Below are positions 16,536 to 24,982 of a DNA stretch of 64,000 nucleotides, in pieces (the first letter of the stretch is position 1; every line of letters begins with the position of its first letter). Source of the DNA: Oceanobacillus bengalensis (GTDB lineage Bacteria; Bacillota; Bacilli; Bacillales; Amphibacillaceae); assembly GCF_003628445.1 (NCBI RefSeq), contig NZ_RBZO01000008.1, positions 1 to 64,000 of the forward strand, written 5' to 3'. Made by a program: the position numbers and the translations under genes. A model generated the notes under the pieces. The model had not been told where the DNA came from. It did not search any database and worked only from the letters and a program-made list of their open reading frames with translations.

Positions 16536-18515
16536 TTAAACATAGTGACAGGCCACCCAATGGCTTTTTTCTACTTCGCGCCATTGTGGGATTTCTGCAC
16601 ATTTTTCAGTCGCCAATGGACATCTTGTTCTAAAACGACATCCTTGTGGTGGATTGACTGGACTTGGCAATCCACCTTCTAGAATAATTCGCTCTCTCGT
16701 TTTTTCAATCTTAGGGTCAGGGACAGGTACTGCTGATAATAGTGCTTGAGTATATGGGTGTAAAGGTTTTTTATATAATTCGTCTGCCTCAGCTAACTCA
16801 ACCATGGCTCCCAAATACATGACACCAATACGATCACTGATATATTTTACCATTGATAAATCATGAGCAATGAAGAGATACGTTAAATCCCTATCTTTCT
16901 GTAATTCTTTTAGTAAGTTTACAACTTGTGCCTGAATAGATACATCTAATGCAGAAATTGGCTCATCAGCAATGATAAGTTCCGGTTCCACTGCAAGTGC
17001 CCTTGCTATTCCAATACGTTGACGCTGTCCACCAGAGAATTCATGTGGAAAGCGCTGAGCATGGTCTGGTTGTAAGCCAACAACTTTTAGTAGTCGTTGC
17101 ACTTTCTCCTGTCGCTCTTGTTTATTTTCAGCTAACCCATGAATATCCAAGCCTTCTGCAATGATATCTTCTACTTTTTTCCGTGGATCAAGGGAAGCGT
17201 ATGGATCCTGGAAAATCATTTGTATTTTTTGGGAGAAATCTTTTTTATTACCTTCTTTAATGGGTGTATTATTGTATAAGATTTCACCTTCTGTCGGTTC
17301 GTACAGTCCGAGTAATGTTCTACCTGTTGTAGATTTACCACAACCTGATTCACCAACAAGTCCCAATGTCTCTCCTTTTCTAATTTCAAGACTTACTCCA
17401 TCAACTGCTTTTAATACTTGCTTGGATGGAAGATTAAAATGCTTTTTCAAATTCGACACTTTTAACAACGTGTCATTCATATTTACCGCGCTTATTTCTT
17501 CTTCATCTAGGTCGTCATTACTTTGTTTCGTATAGTTAATGTTCGGTGCTTTCGGATGCAATAACCACGTTGCTGCAGTATGTGTTTCACTAACCGCATA
17601 AGTTGGTGGTGCTTTTTCATAGTCAATAGATAGTGCAAATTCATTACGTGGTGCGAATGCATCACCAGTTGGTGGGTTCATTAAATCCGGTGGGCTCCCT
17701 GGTATAGAGTAAAGTTTTCCTTTTGTTTCCATATTAGGCATCGACCTTAATAGTCCCCAATTATACGGATGTACAGGATTATGAAAAACTTCCTCAACCT
17801 TCCCTTTTTCAACAATTTGACCAGCATACATAACTGCAACCGAATCAGCTATATTGGCCACCACACCTAAATCATGCGTGATAAAAATAATAGAAGTCCC
17901 TGTTTTCTTTTGAATATCTCGCAACAGGTCTAAGATTTGTGCCTGAATCGTAACATCTAATGCCGTCGTCGGTTCATCAGCAATAAGTAATTTTGGTTTA
18001 CTAGCAAGTGCCATTGCGATGACAACACGTTGTCGCATCCCACCAGAAAATTCATGTGGATACTGATTTATTCGTACCTCTGGATTTGGAATACCAACCA
18101 TTTCGAATAATTCGATTGCTAAATGATGTGCTTCTTTTTTACTTAGTTTCTGATGTTTCATAGCTCCCTCGACAACCTGTTTTCCGACTTTCATCGTTGG
18201 ATTCAGCGCTGTCATTGGATCTTGGAAAATAACCGCTATTTCTGACCCACGTATTTTTTGCATTTCCGATTTATTTAAAGACAATAAATCTCTTCCTTCA
18301 AACAGTACTTCTCCCTGTTCAATCGATGCACTCTGTTTTGGCAACAAGCCAATAATCGCCTTAGATGATACCGATTTACCTGAACCAGATTCCCCTACAA
18401 TTGCAAGTGTTTCACCTTTTTCCACCGTTAAGTCAATCCCTCTAACGGCATACACTTTTCCAGCATAGGTGTTAAAAGTAACATGTAAATTTTTAATCGA
18501 TAGTAACGGTGCCAT
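16536..18515 (-). CDS. Fused OppD-OppF dipeptide/oligopeptide ABC ATPase
   Basis: A 659-residue protein carrying two complete ABC ATPases (Walker A GESGSGKS at 41-48 and GESGCGKS at 388-395) joined by an acidic linker (SNDDLDEEEIS near 331-342). It powers the OppB/OppC pore encoded upstream. The second half keeps the C-terminal cysteine motif CRFRTRCPLATEKC of peptide ATPases. In the first half the equivalent region reads GDAFAPRNEFALSID, with the cysteines replaced. The gene overlaps the asparaginase end by 23 nt, indicating translational coupling. The start follows GAGAGGGA. Fused DF proteins occur in GsiA-type systems. Confidence 0.93.
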   Translation of the reverse strand: MAPLLSIKNLHVTFNTYAGKVYAVRGIDLTVEKGETLAIVGESGSGKSVSSKAIIGLLPKQSASIEQGEVLFEGRDLLSLNKSEMQKIRGSEIAVIFQDPMTALNPTMKVGKQVVEGAMKHQKLSKKEAHHLAIELFEMVGIPNPEVRINQYPHEFSGGMRQRVVIAMALASKPKLLIADEPTTALDVTIQAQILDLLRDIQKKTGTSIIFITHDLGVVANIADSVAVMYAGQIVEKGKVEEVFHNPVHPYNWGLLRSMPNMETKGKLYSIPGSPPDLMNPPTGDAFAPRNEFALSIDYEKAPPTYAVSETHTAATWLLHPKAPNINYTKQSNDDLDEEEISAVNMNDTLLKVSNLKKHFNLPSKQVLKAVDGVSLEIRKGETLGLVGESGCGKSTTGRTLLGLYEPTEGEILYNNTPIKEGNKKDFSQKIQMIFQDPYASLDPRKKVEDIIAEGLDIHGLAENKQERQEKVQRLLKVVGLQPDHAQRFPHEFSGGQRQRIGIARALAVEPELIIADEPISALDVSIQAQVVNLLKELQKDRDLTYLFIAHDLSMVKYISDRIGVMYLGAMVELAEADELYKKPLHPYTQALLSAVPVPDPKIEKTRERIILEGGLPSPVNPPQGCRFRTRCPLATEKCAEIPQWREVEKSHWVACHYV

Positions 18516-19554
18516 TTTGAATCCCTCTCCGTGTCAAATAGTTTAATTCAAATGATGCCTTAATCGCTCCGATTTTTTCTTTTCTAGCATTTAGTACTGG
18601 TGCCTCGTGATACTCCTCCAATTTTTCCCAGATATCTGGTGTACCAATATTTAGTTGTTTTAATACTTCCATGGAAGCCACACTTGTTCCCCTAGCATTG
18701 CCATCACCAACTTTAAGAGCAACACCGATTCCTGTTTCTTTATCTGCAAAACAGTGAACGCCCTCTGCACCACCTTTAGCAACTATTCGTCCACCAAAGG
18801 CTTTCATTAGGTCTGTATCAAAACGATTTGTTCCTGCCACCATCTCCGGATAAGTTGCCATGGCTTTACCAATTTGATTTAAAGCATCCTTCCTGCGTTC
18901 AGATCCGTTTCCCCACTGTCCAGGAACAGCTAAACGACTAAAGGCTAGTGCCAAGTTATATAATGGAATACGGTGAACTGGTACCCCACAACCATCAACA
19001 GATGTCATAATATCTTCTCTAACAAAATCACTTACATTGGCGATGACATCAATAATTTGCTGTTGATATGGATGGGTAACGTCTCGATAAGTATCAATAT
19101 CTAACCCTTGTTTCACACAACCCACAAGCATCCCAGAATGTTTTCCAGAACAATTACTGAAAAATGGGGTCAGTGATTTACCTGCTTTTATCAATTCATT
19201 ATAACTGGCCATATCTCTTGGGATATGCGTACCACACTGTAAATGATGCTCATTTAGATTCAACTTTTCTAAAACTTTCGCTACCGCTTCCCTATGAACC
19301 TTCTCCCCACTATGACTAGCACAAAACAAAGCTAATTCACGCTCAGATAAATGGTATTCTTCCATTGCTCCCGACTCCACAATTGGAACGGCCTGTAAGG
19401 GTTTCATCGAGCTACGAGCAAATGTAAGCCTACTTGTATCACCATAATAAGCAAGTAATTCCCCTGTTGGGGTTACTACTGCAATATGTACATCGTGTGT
19501 ACTTTCTACATACTTTCCTCTATATACTTGAATTGGTTTTGTGGAATGATCCAT
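18493..19554 (-). CDS. Asparaginase, Rhizobium etli (ReAV) type
   Basis: A 353-residue cytosolic protein of the asparaginase II family (PF06089), unrelated to AnsA/AnsB. Seen motifs: FARSSMKPLQAVPI (Ser-Ser-x-Lys active-site region, residues about 46-60), FCASHSGE, FFSNCSGKHSGM (about 130-142) and SVDGCGVP (about 185-192). It hydrolyses L-asparagine to aspartate and ammonia. Activity on asparaginyl dipeptides is possible but unproved. It sits between oppC and oppDF in the same operon, 23 nt after oppC, which ties it to imported peptides. Under the sigma-54 promoter at 23283-23301. Confidence 0.88.
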   Translation of the reverse strand: MDHSTKPIQVYRGKYVESTHDVHIAVVTPTGELLAYYGDTSRLTFARSSMKPLQAVPIVESGAMEEYHLSERELALFCASHSGEKVHREAVAKVLEKLNLNEHHLQCGTHIPRDMASYNELIKAGKSLTPFFSNCSGKHSGMLVGCVKQGLDIDTYRDVTHPYQQQIIDVIANVSDFVREDIMTSVDGCGVPVHRIPLYNLALAFSRLAVPGQWGNGSERRKDALNQIGKAMATYPEMVAGTNRFDTDLMKAFGGRIVAKGGAEGVHCFADKETGIGVALKVGDGNARGTSVASMEVLKQLNIGTPDIWEKLEEYHEAPVLNARKEKIGAIKASFELNYLTRRGIQNGTVTID

Positions 19555-19577
19555 TAATTACTCATCCTTTCTACTTC

Positions 19578-20525
19578 TTATTTTCTCATTCTTGGATCGA
19601 ATGCATCTCGTAGACCATCAGCCAGCATGTTGAAACATACCATCAGTGCTACAATAACAATTGCTGGATATGCCAATAAATAAAACTGATTTCGCATTGA
19701 TTGGAATCCATCATTAATAAGTACCCCAAGTGATGCAAGTGGTTCCTGAAGCCCTAATCCAATAAAACTTAGAAATGCCTCTGTAAAGATTGCACTTGGA
19801 ATCGTAAACATCAAATTGATAATAATAATTCCTAATGTATTTGGAAGCATATGTCCTAAAATAATTCGACTTGTACTTGCTCCCAATGCTCGTGATGCTA
19901 AAACATATTCCTGTGTTTTCAACTTAAATACTTGTCCTCTTACTAATCTGGCCATATTTACCCAACCAGTAATGACCATCGCCAGCATAATTGTCATTAT
20001 TCCTGGTCGCATAATCATAATTAATAGAATGATAATAATTAAGTTTGGTATACCGACTAATATTTCAATAATCCGCTGCATAATATTATCGACTTTTCCG
20101 CCTTTCCAAGCAGATATTGCTCCATAGGTGATTCCGATTAAAATATCAAGCAATGCAGCGAGTACCGCAATATATAAAGAAACACGCGTCCCTTCCCATA
20201 ATCTTGTCCACTGATCACGACCAAATTTATCCGTTCCTAACCAGTGCTCACCACTTGGTTCTGAATATACTTTTTCATAATTGGTCTGTTCATAACTATA
20301 TTCACTAAAATAAGGTCCGATAAAGGATAGGACGACGATAAGTAAAATGACAACCAGACTAATAACAGCTGCCTTATTTTGCTTTAACCGTAACCAACCA
20401 TCTTGCCAATTAGACAAAATAGGTTTATTTATCTTTTCACTCTCTTCTTCTTTTCTACCCACAATTTCAAACATCTCATTGGGTAATATTTCATGTTGTT
20501 GCTCCTTTTGTTCTGTTTGTTGCAT
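19578..20525 (-). CDS. Peptide ABC transporter permease (OppC/DppC)
   Basis: A 315-residue inner-membrane permease. A long cytosolic N-terminal tail (residues about 1-45) precedes the first helix. The periplasmic-type loop EHWLGTDKFGRDQWTRL is the OppC signature, and the EAA loop reads EYVLASRALGASTSRIILGH. With OppB it forms the channel. It starts 6 nt after oppB. Confidence 0.93.
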   Translation of the reverse strand: MQQTEQKEQQHEILPNEMFEIVGRKEEESEKINKPILSNWQDGWLRLKQNKAAVISLVVILLIVVLSFIGPYFSEYSYEQTNYEKVYSEPSGEHWLGTDKFGRDQWTRLWEGTRVSLYIAVLAALLDILIGITYGAISAWKGGKVDNIMQRIIEILVGIPNLIIIILLIMIMRPGIMTIMLAMVITGWVNMARLVRGQVFKLKTQEYVLASRALGASTSRIILGHMLPNTLGIIIINLMFTIPSAIFTEAFLSFIGLGLQEPLASLGVLINDGFQSMRNQFYLLAYPAIVIVALMVCFNMLADGLRDAFDPRMRK

Positions 20526-20531
20526 TGGTTA

Positions 20532-21464
20532 TCACTCCTTCCCATGTACCCGAATACGTGGATCAATAATTCCATACAGGATATCGACAATTAACATCGT
20601 TAGGATGAAAAAGGCACTGTAGAATAGGGTTAACCCCATAATTGTTGTATAGTCATTCATCTTAATAGAGTCGACAAACAAACTACCAATTCCTGGTATA
20701 CTAAAGATATTTTCAATAACTAATGACCCAGTGAGTAAACTAACAACAACAGGTCCTAAAATCGTAACAATAGGAATCATCGCATTCCGTATCGCATGAC
20801 GGATAAGTACGACCCAGTCTCCTAAACCTTTAGACTGCGCAGTAATGATATAATCTTGTTGCAGGACCTCCAACATTTCATTTCGCATAAATCTAGCAAT
20901 CTGTGCAATAACACCGACTGCTAAAGCAATTGTAGGTAGGATGGAGTGATCATAACTTTCCCAATAGGCAACAGGCAAGATTCCCCATTTTAAACCGATA
21001 TAAAATTGGAAAAAGGCTGCTAATACGAAGTTTGGAACAGATACACCAAGTACTGCAATAATCATTGTAAAATAATCCCATCCCGTATTATGCCTAAAAG
21101 CTGCTACCATTCCTAAAATAATCCCAATCGATAACCCAAGCACTACCGCCTGCAAACCAATTAATGCCGATGGTGCAAGTCGGTCCATAATTAATGAACT
21201 AACTGGCTGCTCCTTATAATAATAGGACAAGCCCAAGTCTCCTTGAACGAGGTCTCCCATATATTTGAAGTATTGAATATGAAGTGGTTCATCAAGCCCA
21301 TACTTGGCATAGAACTCCATACGTAATTCCTCTGACAAATTCATTAACTTCTCTTCATCAAATGGTGAACCGGGTAATGTTTTCATCAAAAAGAAGGTTA
21401 GCGTTGCAATTAGAAATAACGTAATTAAAATATTGACTAATCGTACTAAAATAAACTTTTTCAT
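20532..21464 (-). CDS. Peptide ABC transporter permease (OppB/DppB)
   Basis: A 310-residue permease with six predicted helices. The N-terminal segment (VRLVNILITLFLIATLTFFL), the PGSPFD loop and the EAA loop (QQDYIITAQSKGLGDWVVLI) are those of OppB. Second gene of the sigma-54 operon, 114 bp after oppA. That gap has no clear terminator. Confidence 0.93.
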   Translation of the reverse strand: MKKFILVRLVNILITLFLIATLTFFLMKTLPGSPFDEEKLMNLSEELRMEFYAKYGLDEPLHIQYFKYMGDLVQGDLGLSYYYKEQPVSSLIMDRLAPSALIGLQAVVLGLSIGIILGMVAAFRHNTGWDYFTMIIAVLGVSVPNFVLAAFFQFYIGLKWGILPVAYWESYDHSILPTIALAVGVIAQIARFMRNEMLEVLQQDYIITAQSKGLGDWVVLIRHAIRNAMIPIVTILGPVVVSLLTGSLVIENIFSIPGIGSLFVDSIKMNDYTTIMGLTLFYSAFFILTMLIVDILYGIIDPRIRVHGKE

Positions 21465-21578
21465 CCGTTTCTTCCCTCCCCTGTGGATAAGACCAAATTA
21501 TCTATGTAATTTAATAAAATAGGATGAGGATGCCCGAAGTAATATAAAAGGACAACCTCACCTTTACATCTGAATGAA

Positions 21579-23246
21579 TTAGTTAATAGTCACATATTTA
21601 AGGTCTAGGCGTGCCCCATATGGATGTACAACAAGATTTTGAATATGTGTTTTTTGCAAGTATGCAGAACCTTGATAGTAAAGTGGTCCTAAAACAGCAT
21701 CTTCTTCAAGTAGAATTCTTTCCGCTTCAATTAACAACTCAATACGTTTTTGCTCATCTGTTTCTTCTTTTGCTTGGTAAACTAAATCCATATATTCTGG
21801 ATTATGGTAGTTTCCTCTGAATGCTGAAGCTGGATCGCCAACCCACAAATCAAGATATGTCATCGCATCATTATAATCGGCACCCCATTTAGAAATTACA
21901 AATTGGAAATCATCTTCACGCATGGCATCCAAACGACCGCTATATGGTTTTGTGACGATCGAAATATCCACACCCAAGTTCTCTTTAACTTGTGATTGGA
22001 CAAATGTTGCTCCATCTTTTGCAACCGTATCATCTGCTGTTAGGATTTCAATTTCAGGTAGTTCCCCTCCAATTTCTTCTAATCCTTTTTCCAAGTATTC
22101 TTTTGCTATATCAAAGTCTGGTTCAATAACTTCCCCAGCGATTTCACGGAATGATTGGTCTCCTATACCTTGCATGTCTGGCGGAAGTAAGGAGTATGCT
22201 GGTTCAGATCCATTATTCAATACATTCGTTGCTAAAATCTCTGGATTAACTGCTAATTGGAATGCTTTACGGATATTTTCATTATCGAATGGTGCTTTAC
22301 CTAAATTGAATTGTAAATACCATGATGTAAATTCTGTTTCTGTACCAAATTCTTCACTATCTTTAAATTCATTTACGTCATTAGAAGATAATGTAATACG
22401 GTCAAGTTCACCAGCTTCATATAAATTTAATTCTGTGCTCTTCTCTTTAATTACTTTCATGGAAACTTCATCTACATCTACATTTTCAATATCCCAATAT
22501 TGGTCATTTTTCACCATCGTTACACCCATTGCTTGGTCATATTCCGTAAGAACAAATGGTCCATTATATAGGATAGATTCATGATTTAGGGCAAATTGAG
22601 TTCCTACTTCATTCATGAAATCTTCATTTAATGGGAAGTAAGTAGCGAATGCTGTAAGACCTAGGAAATATGGTGTAGGTTCTTTTATTTCCACAACCAA
22701 TGTTTTATCATCTTCTGCTATAATCGCAACTTCTTCTTCTGCTCCCTCTCCATTTGCATATTCTTCTGCTCCCACAATATAATCGGATAGAATAAACGAA
22801 TAAGAACCAGAGGTATCAGGATGTAAAGCACGTAACCATGAGTAAACGAAGTCATGTGCTGTAACATCTTCTCCATTACTCCATTTAATTCCATCTCGTA
22901 AATGGAATGTATACGTTAATTTATCATCAGAAATATCCACACTTTCTGCCATAGCTGGCTGTGGATTATTTTCTGCATCCAATCGATATAGACCTTCCAT
23001 GATATTATTTAAAATATCAAAGGAAATTCCATCTGTTGTCGTTACTTGATTTAAATCTGGAATATCATTTTCCATACTTAAATTTAAAACCTTCTCTTCG
23101 TTGCCTGTTGTTGCATCATCAGAAGTATTTCCTTCTCCTGATGTGCTTGTTTCCCCAGAGTCTGAAGACCCGGTGAAGTTACAAGCAGATAGTAACAATA
23201 TTGCTAGAAGCAAAATGCCCCATTTTTTCAAAATATTTCTTTTCAT
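21579..23246 (-). CDS. Oligopeptide-binding lipoprotein (OppA-like)
   Basis: A 555-residue SBP_bac_5 family lipoprotein that captures peptides outside the membrane. The signal peptide ends in the lipobox LLLSAC (Cys21 acylated), followed by a Ser/Gly/Glu linker and the binding fold. The start at 23246 (MKRNILKKWG) is chosen over an in-frame ATG at 23285. AAGGGGGA precedes it, and the -24/-12 promoter (23283-23301) would leave the upstream ATG outside the transcript. First gene of the operon. Confidence 0.93.
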   Translation of the reverse strand: MKRNILKKWGILLLAILLLSACNFTGSSDSGETSTSGEGNTSDDATTGNEEKVLNLSMENDIPDLNQVTTTDGISFDILNNIMEGLYRLDAENNPQPAMAESVDISDDKLTYTFHLRDGIKWSNGEDVTAHDFVYSWLRALHPDTSGSYSFILSDYIVGAEEYANGEGAEEEVAIIAEDDKTLVVEIKEPTPYFLGLTAFATYFPLNEDFMNEVGTQFALNHESILYNGPFVLTEYDQAMGVTMVKNDQYWDIENVDVDEVSMKVIKEKSTELNLYEAGELDRITLSSNDVNEFKDSEEFGTETEFTSWYLQFNLGKAPFDNENIRKAFQLAVNPEILATNVLNNGSEPAYSLLPPDMQGIGDQSFREIAGEVIEPDFDIAKEYLEKGLEEIGGELPEIEILTADDTVAKDGATFVQSQVKENLGVDISIVTKPYSGRLDAMREDDFQFVISKWGADYNDAMTYLDLWVGDPASAFRGNYHNPEYMDLVYQAKEETDEQKRIELLIEAERILLEEDAVLGPLYYQGSAYLQKTHIQNLVVHPYGARLDLKYVTIN

Positions 23247-23282
23247 TGTTAAAATTCCCCCTTTTTGGTATTTATCTAAATA

Positions 23283-23301
23283 CATGCAAAAAACATGCCA
23301 A
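23283..23301 (-). promoter_or_regulatory. Sigma-54 (-24/-12) promoter of the oppA operon
   Basis: On the minus strand TTGGCATGTTTTTTGCATG matches the consensus TTGGCAC-N5-TTGCA with correct GG-GC spacing. It ends 36 nt before the oppA start codon. Confidence 0.85.
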
Positions 23302-23336
23302 CTAAAAACATAGGGATTTTCAAATCTTTTATCGAA

Positions 23337-23391
23337 ATAGGGTGTGTATAAGGTTGCTACATTGAATAAAACACCCCATAAAGCACCCTAT
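23337..23391. promoter_or_regulatory. Candidate enhancer (UAS) boxes for the sigma-54 activator
   Basis: ATAGGGTG at 23337-23344 (plus strand), ATGGGGTG on the minus strand at 23372-23379, and ATAGGGTG on the minus strand at 23384-23391. The outer two form an inverted repeat. They lie between the two divergent -24/-12 promoters, 35-90 bp from each. Confidence 0.6.
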
Positions 23392-23426
23392 TAATACAAA
23401 CCAATTCTTATATTATTACTTTTTAA

Positions 23427-23445
23427 TTGGCATACTTTTTGCATA
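23427..23445 (+). promoter_or_regulatory. Sigma-54 (-24/-12) promoter of pepV
   Basis: TTGGCATACTTTTTGCATA has the -24 GG and -12 GC elements at consensus spacing. It lies about 90 nt before the TTG start of pepV. Confidence 0.85.
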
Positions 23446-23536
23446 TTCATATTTGACTAAATAAATTATTTGAAGACTGCTCTTTTGAAATGTGATTCCA
23501 ACTAACATCTGAACAGTTACTAAGGAGGAAAGCAAT

Positions 23537-24934
23537 TTGAACGACTGGAAAAGTTATTTCAATGAGGAAAAATTTATCCAAGACTTATCATCCTTACTCT
23601 CCATTCCAAGTATTATGGATGTAGAATCAAGTGATGAAAAACAACCATTTGGCGAGAATGTACAAAAAGCACTTGATTTTATGCTACAAATTGGTGAAGA
23701 AGAAGGATTAGTTACTTATCAGCATAATGGTTATTATGGTTACATTGAATTTGGACCACAAGATCAAGAGCATTACATAGCCGTTTTGTGTCATGTTGAT
23801 GTGGTACCCGCTTCTGGGACATGGAGTAGTGATCCATTCAACCCTCAAGTAAAAGATGGCCGTATTTATGCACGAGGTGCAATTGATGACAAAGGTCCAA
23901 CAATGGCTGCCTGGTACGCATTAAAAATGTTAAAAAAATCTGGCACAGCCCTAAAACATCGAATTCGCTTAATTGTTGGAACAAATGAAGAAAGTGGGAT
24001 GCGCTGTATGAAATCCTATGTTGAAAATGAACCTGAAGCATTATTTGGTTTTGCACCAGATGCGGAATTCCCAATTATTCATGCAGAAAAAGGACAAATA
24101 AATGTGCAGCTCCACTGCAAACCAAAACATGCTAGTAACTCCATAAACTTAGTTTCTTTTCATTCTGGGGAAAGGGGAAATATGGTTCCAGATGCTGCAA
24201 CCGCAATTATTAATGGGGAGTTTACTGCTAATCAAATTAGTAGAATAGAAGAATTGAAACGGTTGAACAAAGATGTAACAGTTGAAAAAGTTGGTGAGAA
24301 TACATACTCTATACAAACCCGTGGTACGTCAGCACACGGAATGGAACCATTTAACGGTAATAATGCCGCTTTTGCTTTAGCAAGTGTATTGTTATCTTTA
24401 GAAGAATTACAAATTCATCCATATTTAACATTCATTCATACATATTTAAAAAATGATTTTTGTGGGGAGAACCTTGGAATAGACTTTGAAGATACCATAA
24501 CTGGAAAATTGACAGTAAATGCAGGGATTTTTCGTTATACAGAAAAAGATGGTGGTGAAATATCTTTAAATGTTCGTTGTCCTGTAAAAACACCCTATGA
24601 ACAAACATTAGAGCAATTAAAAACACTAGCAGAGCAAAAAGGATGGGGTATTTCCAACATCCGAACGAAAAATCCTCATTATGTTGATGCAGAACACGAA
24701 GGAATAAAAGCACTTCAAGAGGCTTACCAAGATGTAACACATAACGATGCAACATTATTAACCACTGGCGGTGCAACATATGCACGATTTTTATCTAATG
24801 GGGTAGCCTATGGCGCAGTATTTCCTGGAAAACAAAATACCGCCCACCAAGTGGATGAATACGCAGAGCTAAATGACCTAAAAAAAGCTGCATTCATCTA
24901 TGCAGAAGCACTTTCAAAGTTAGGGAATTTATAG
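23537..24934 (+). CDS. pepV: M20 dipeptidase PepV
   Basis: A 465-residue cytosolic zinc dipeptidase releasing amino acids from dipeptides. M20 metal-site motifs are seen: [12 protein letters not shown] (His and Asp), [10 protein letters not shown] (bridging Asp) and TNEESGMRC (catalytic Glu pair). The C-terminal His lies in [12 protein letters not shown]. The start is TTG at 23537, placed by TAAGGAGGA 8 nt upstream. Divergent from oppA and driven by its own sigma-54 promoter, so import and hydrolysis of peptides are co-regulated. It ends at a strong bidirectional terminator. Confidence 0.93.
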   Translation: MNDWKSYFNEEKFIQDLSSLLSIPSIMDVESSDEKQPFGENVQKALDFMLQIGEEEGLVTYQHNGYYGYIEFGPQDQEHYIAVLCHVDVVPASGTWSSDPFNPQVKDGRIYARGAIDDKGPTMAAWYALKMLKKSGTALKHRIRLIVGTNEESGMRCMKSYVENEPEALFGFAPDAEFPIIHAEKGQINVQLHCKPKHASNSINLVSFHSGERGNMVPDAATAIINGEFTANQISRIEELKRLNKDVTVEKVGENTYSIQTRGTSAHGMEPFNGNNAAFALASVLLSLEELQIHPYLTFIHTYLKNDFCGENLGIDFEDTITGKLTVNAGIFRYTEKDGGEISLNVRCPVKTPYEQTLEQLKTLAEQKGWGISNIRTKNPHYVDAEHEGIKALQEAYQDVTHNDATLLTTGGATYARFLSNGVAYGAVFPGKQNTAHQVDEYAELNDLKKAAFIYAEALSKLGNL

Positions 24935-24940
24935 TTTTAA

Positions 24941-24979
24941 AAAAGGAGGATTATCACAATTGTGATATCCTCCTTTTTT
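24941..24979. terminator. Bidirectional terminator between pepV and the regulator
   Basis: AAAAAGGAGGATTATCAC pairs with TGTGATATCCTCCTTTTTT around AAT, with T-tracts on both strands. It separates the convergent genes. Confidence 0.95.
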
Positions 24980-24982
24980 AAT

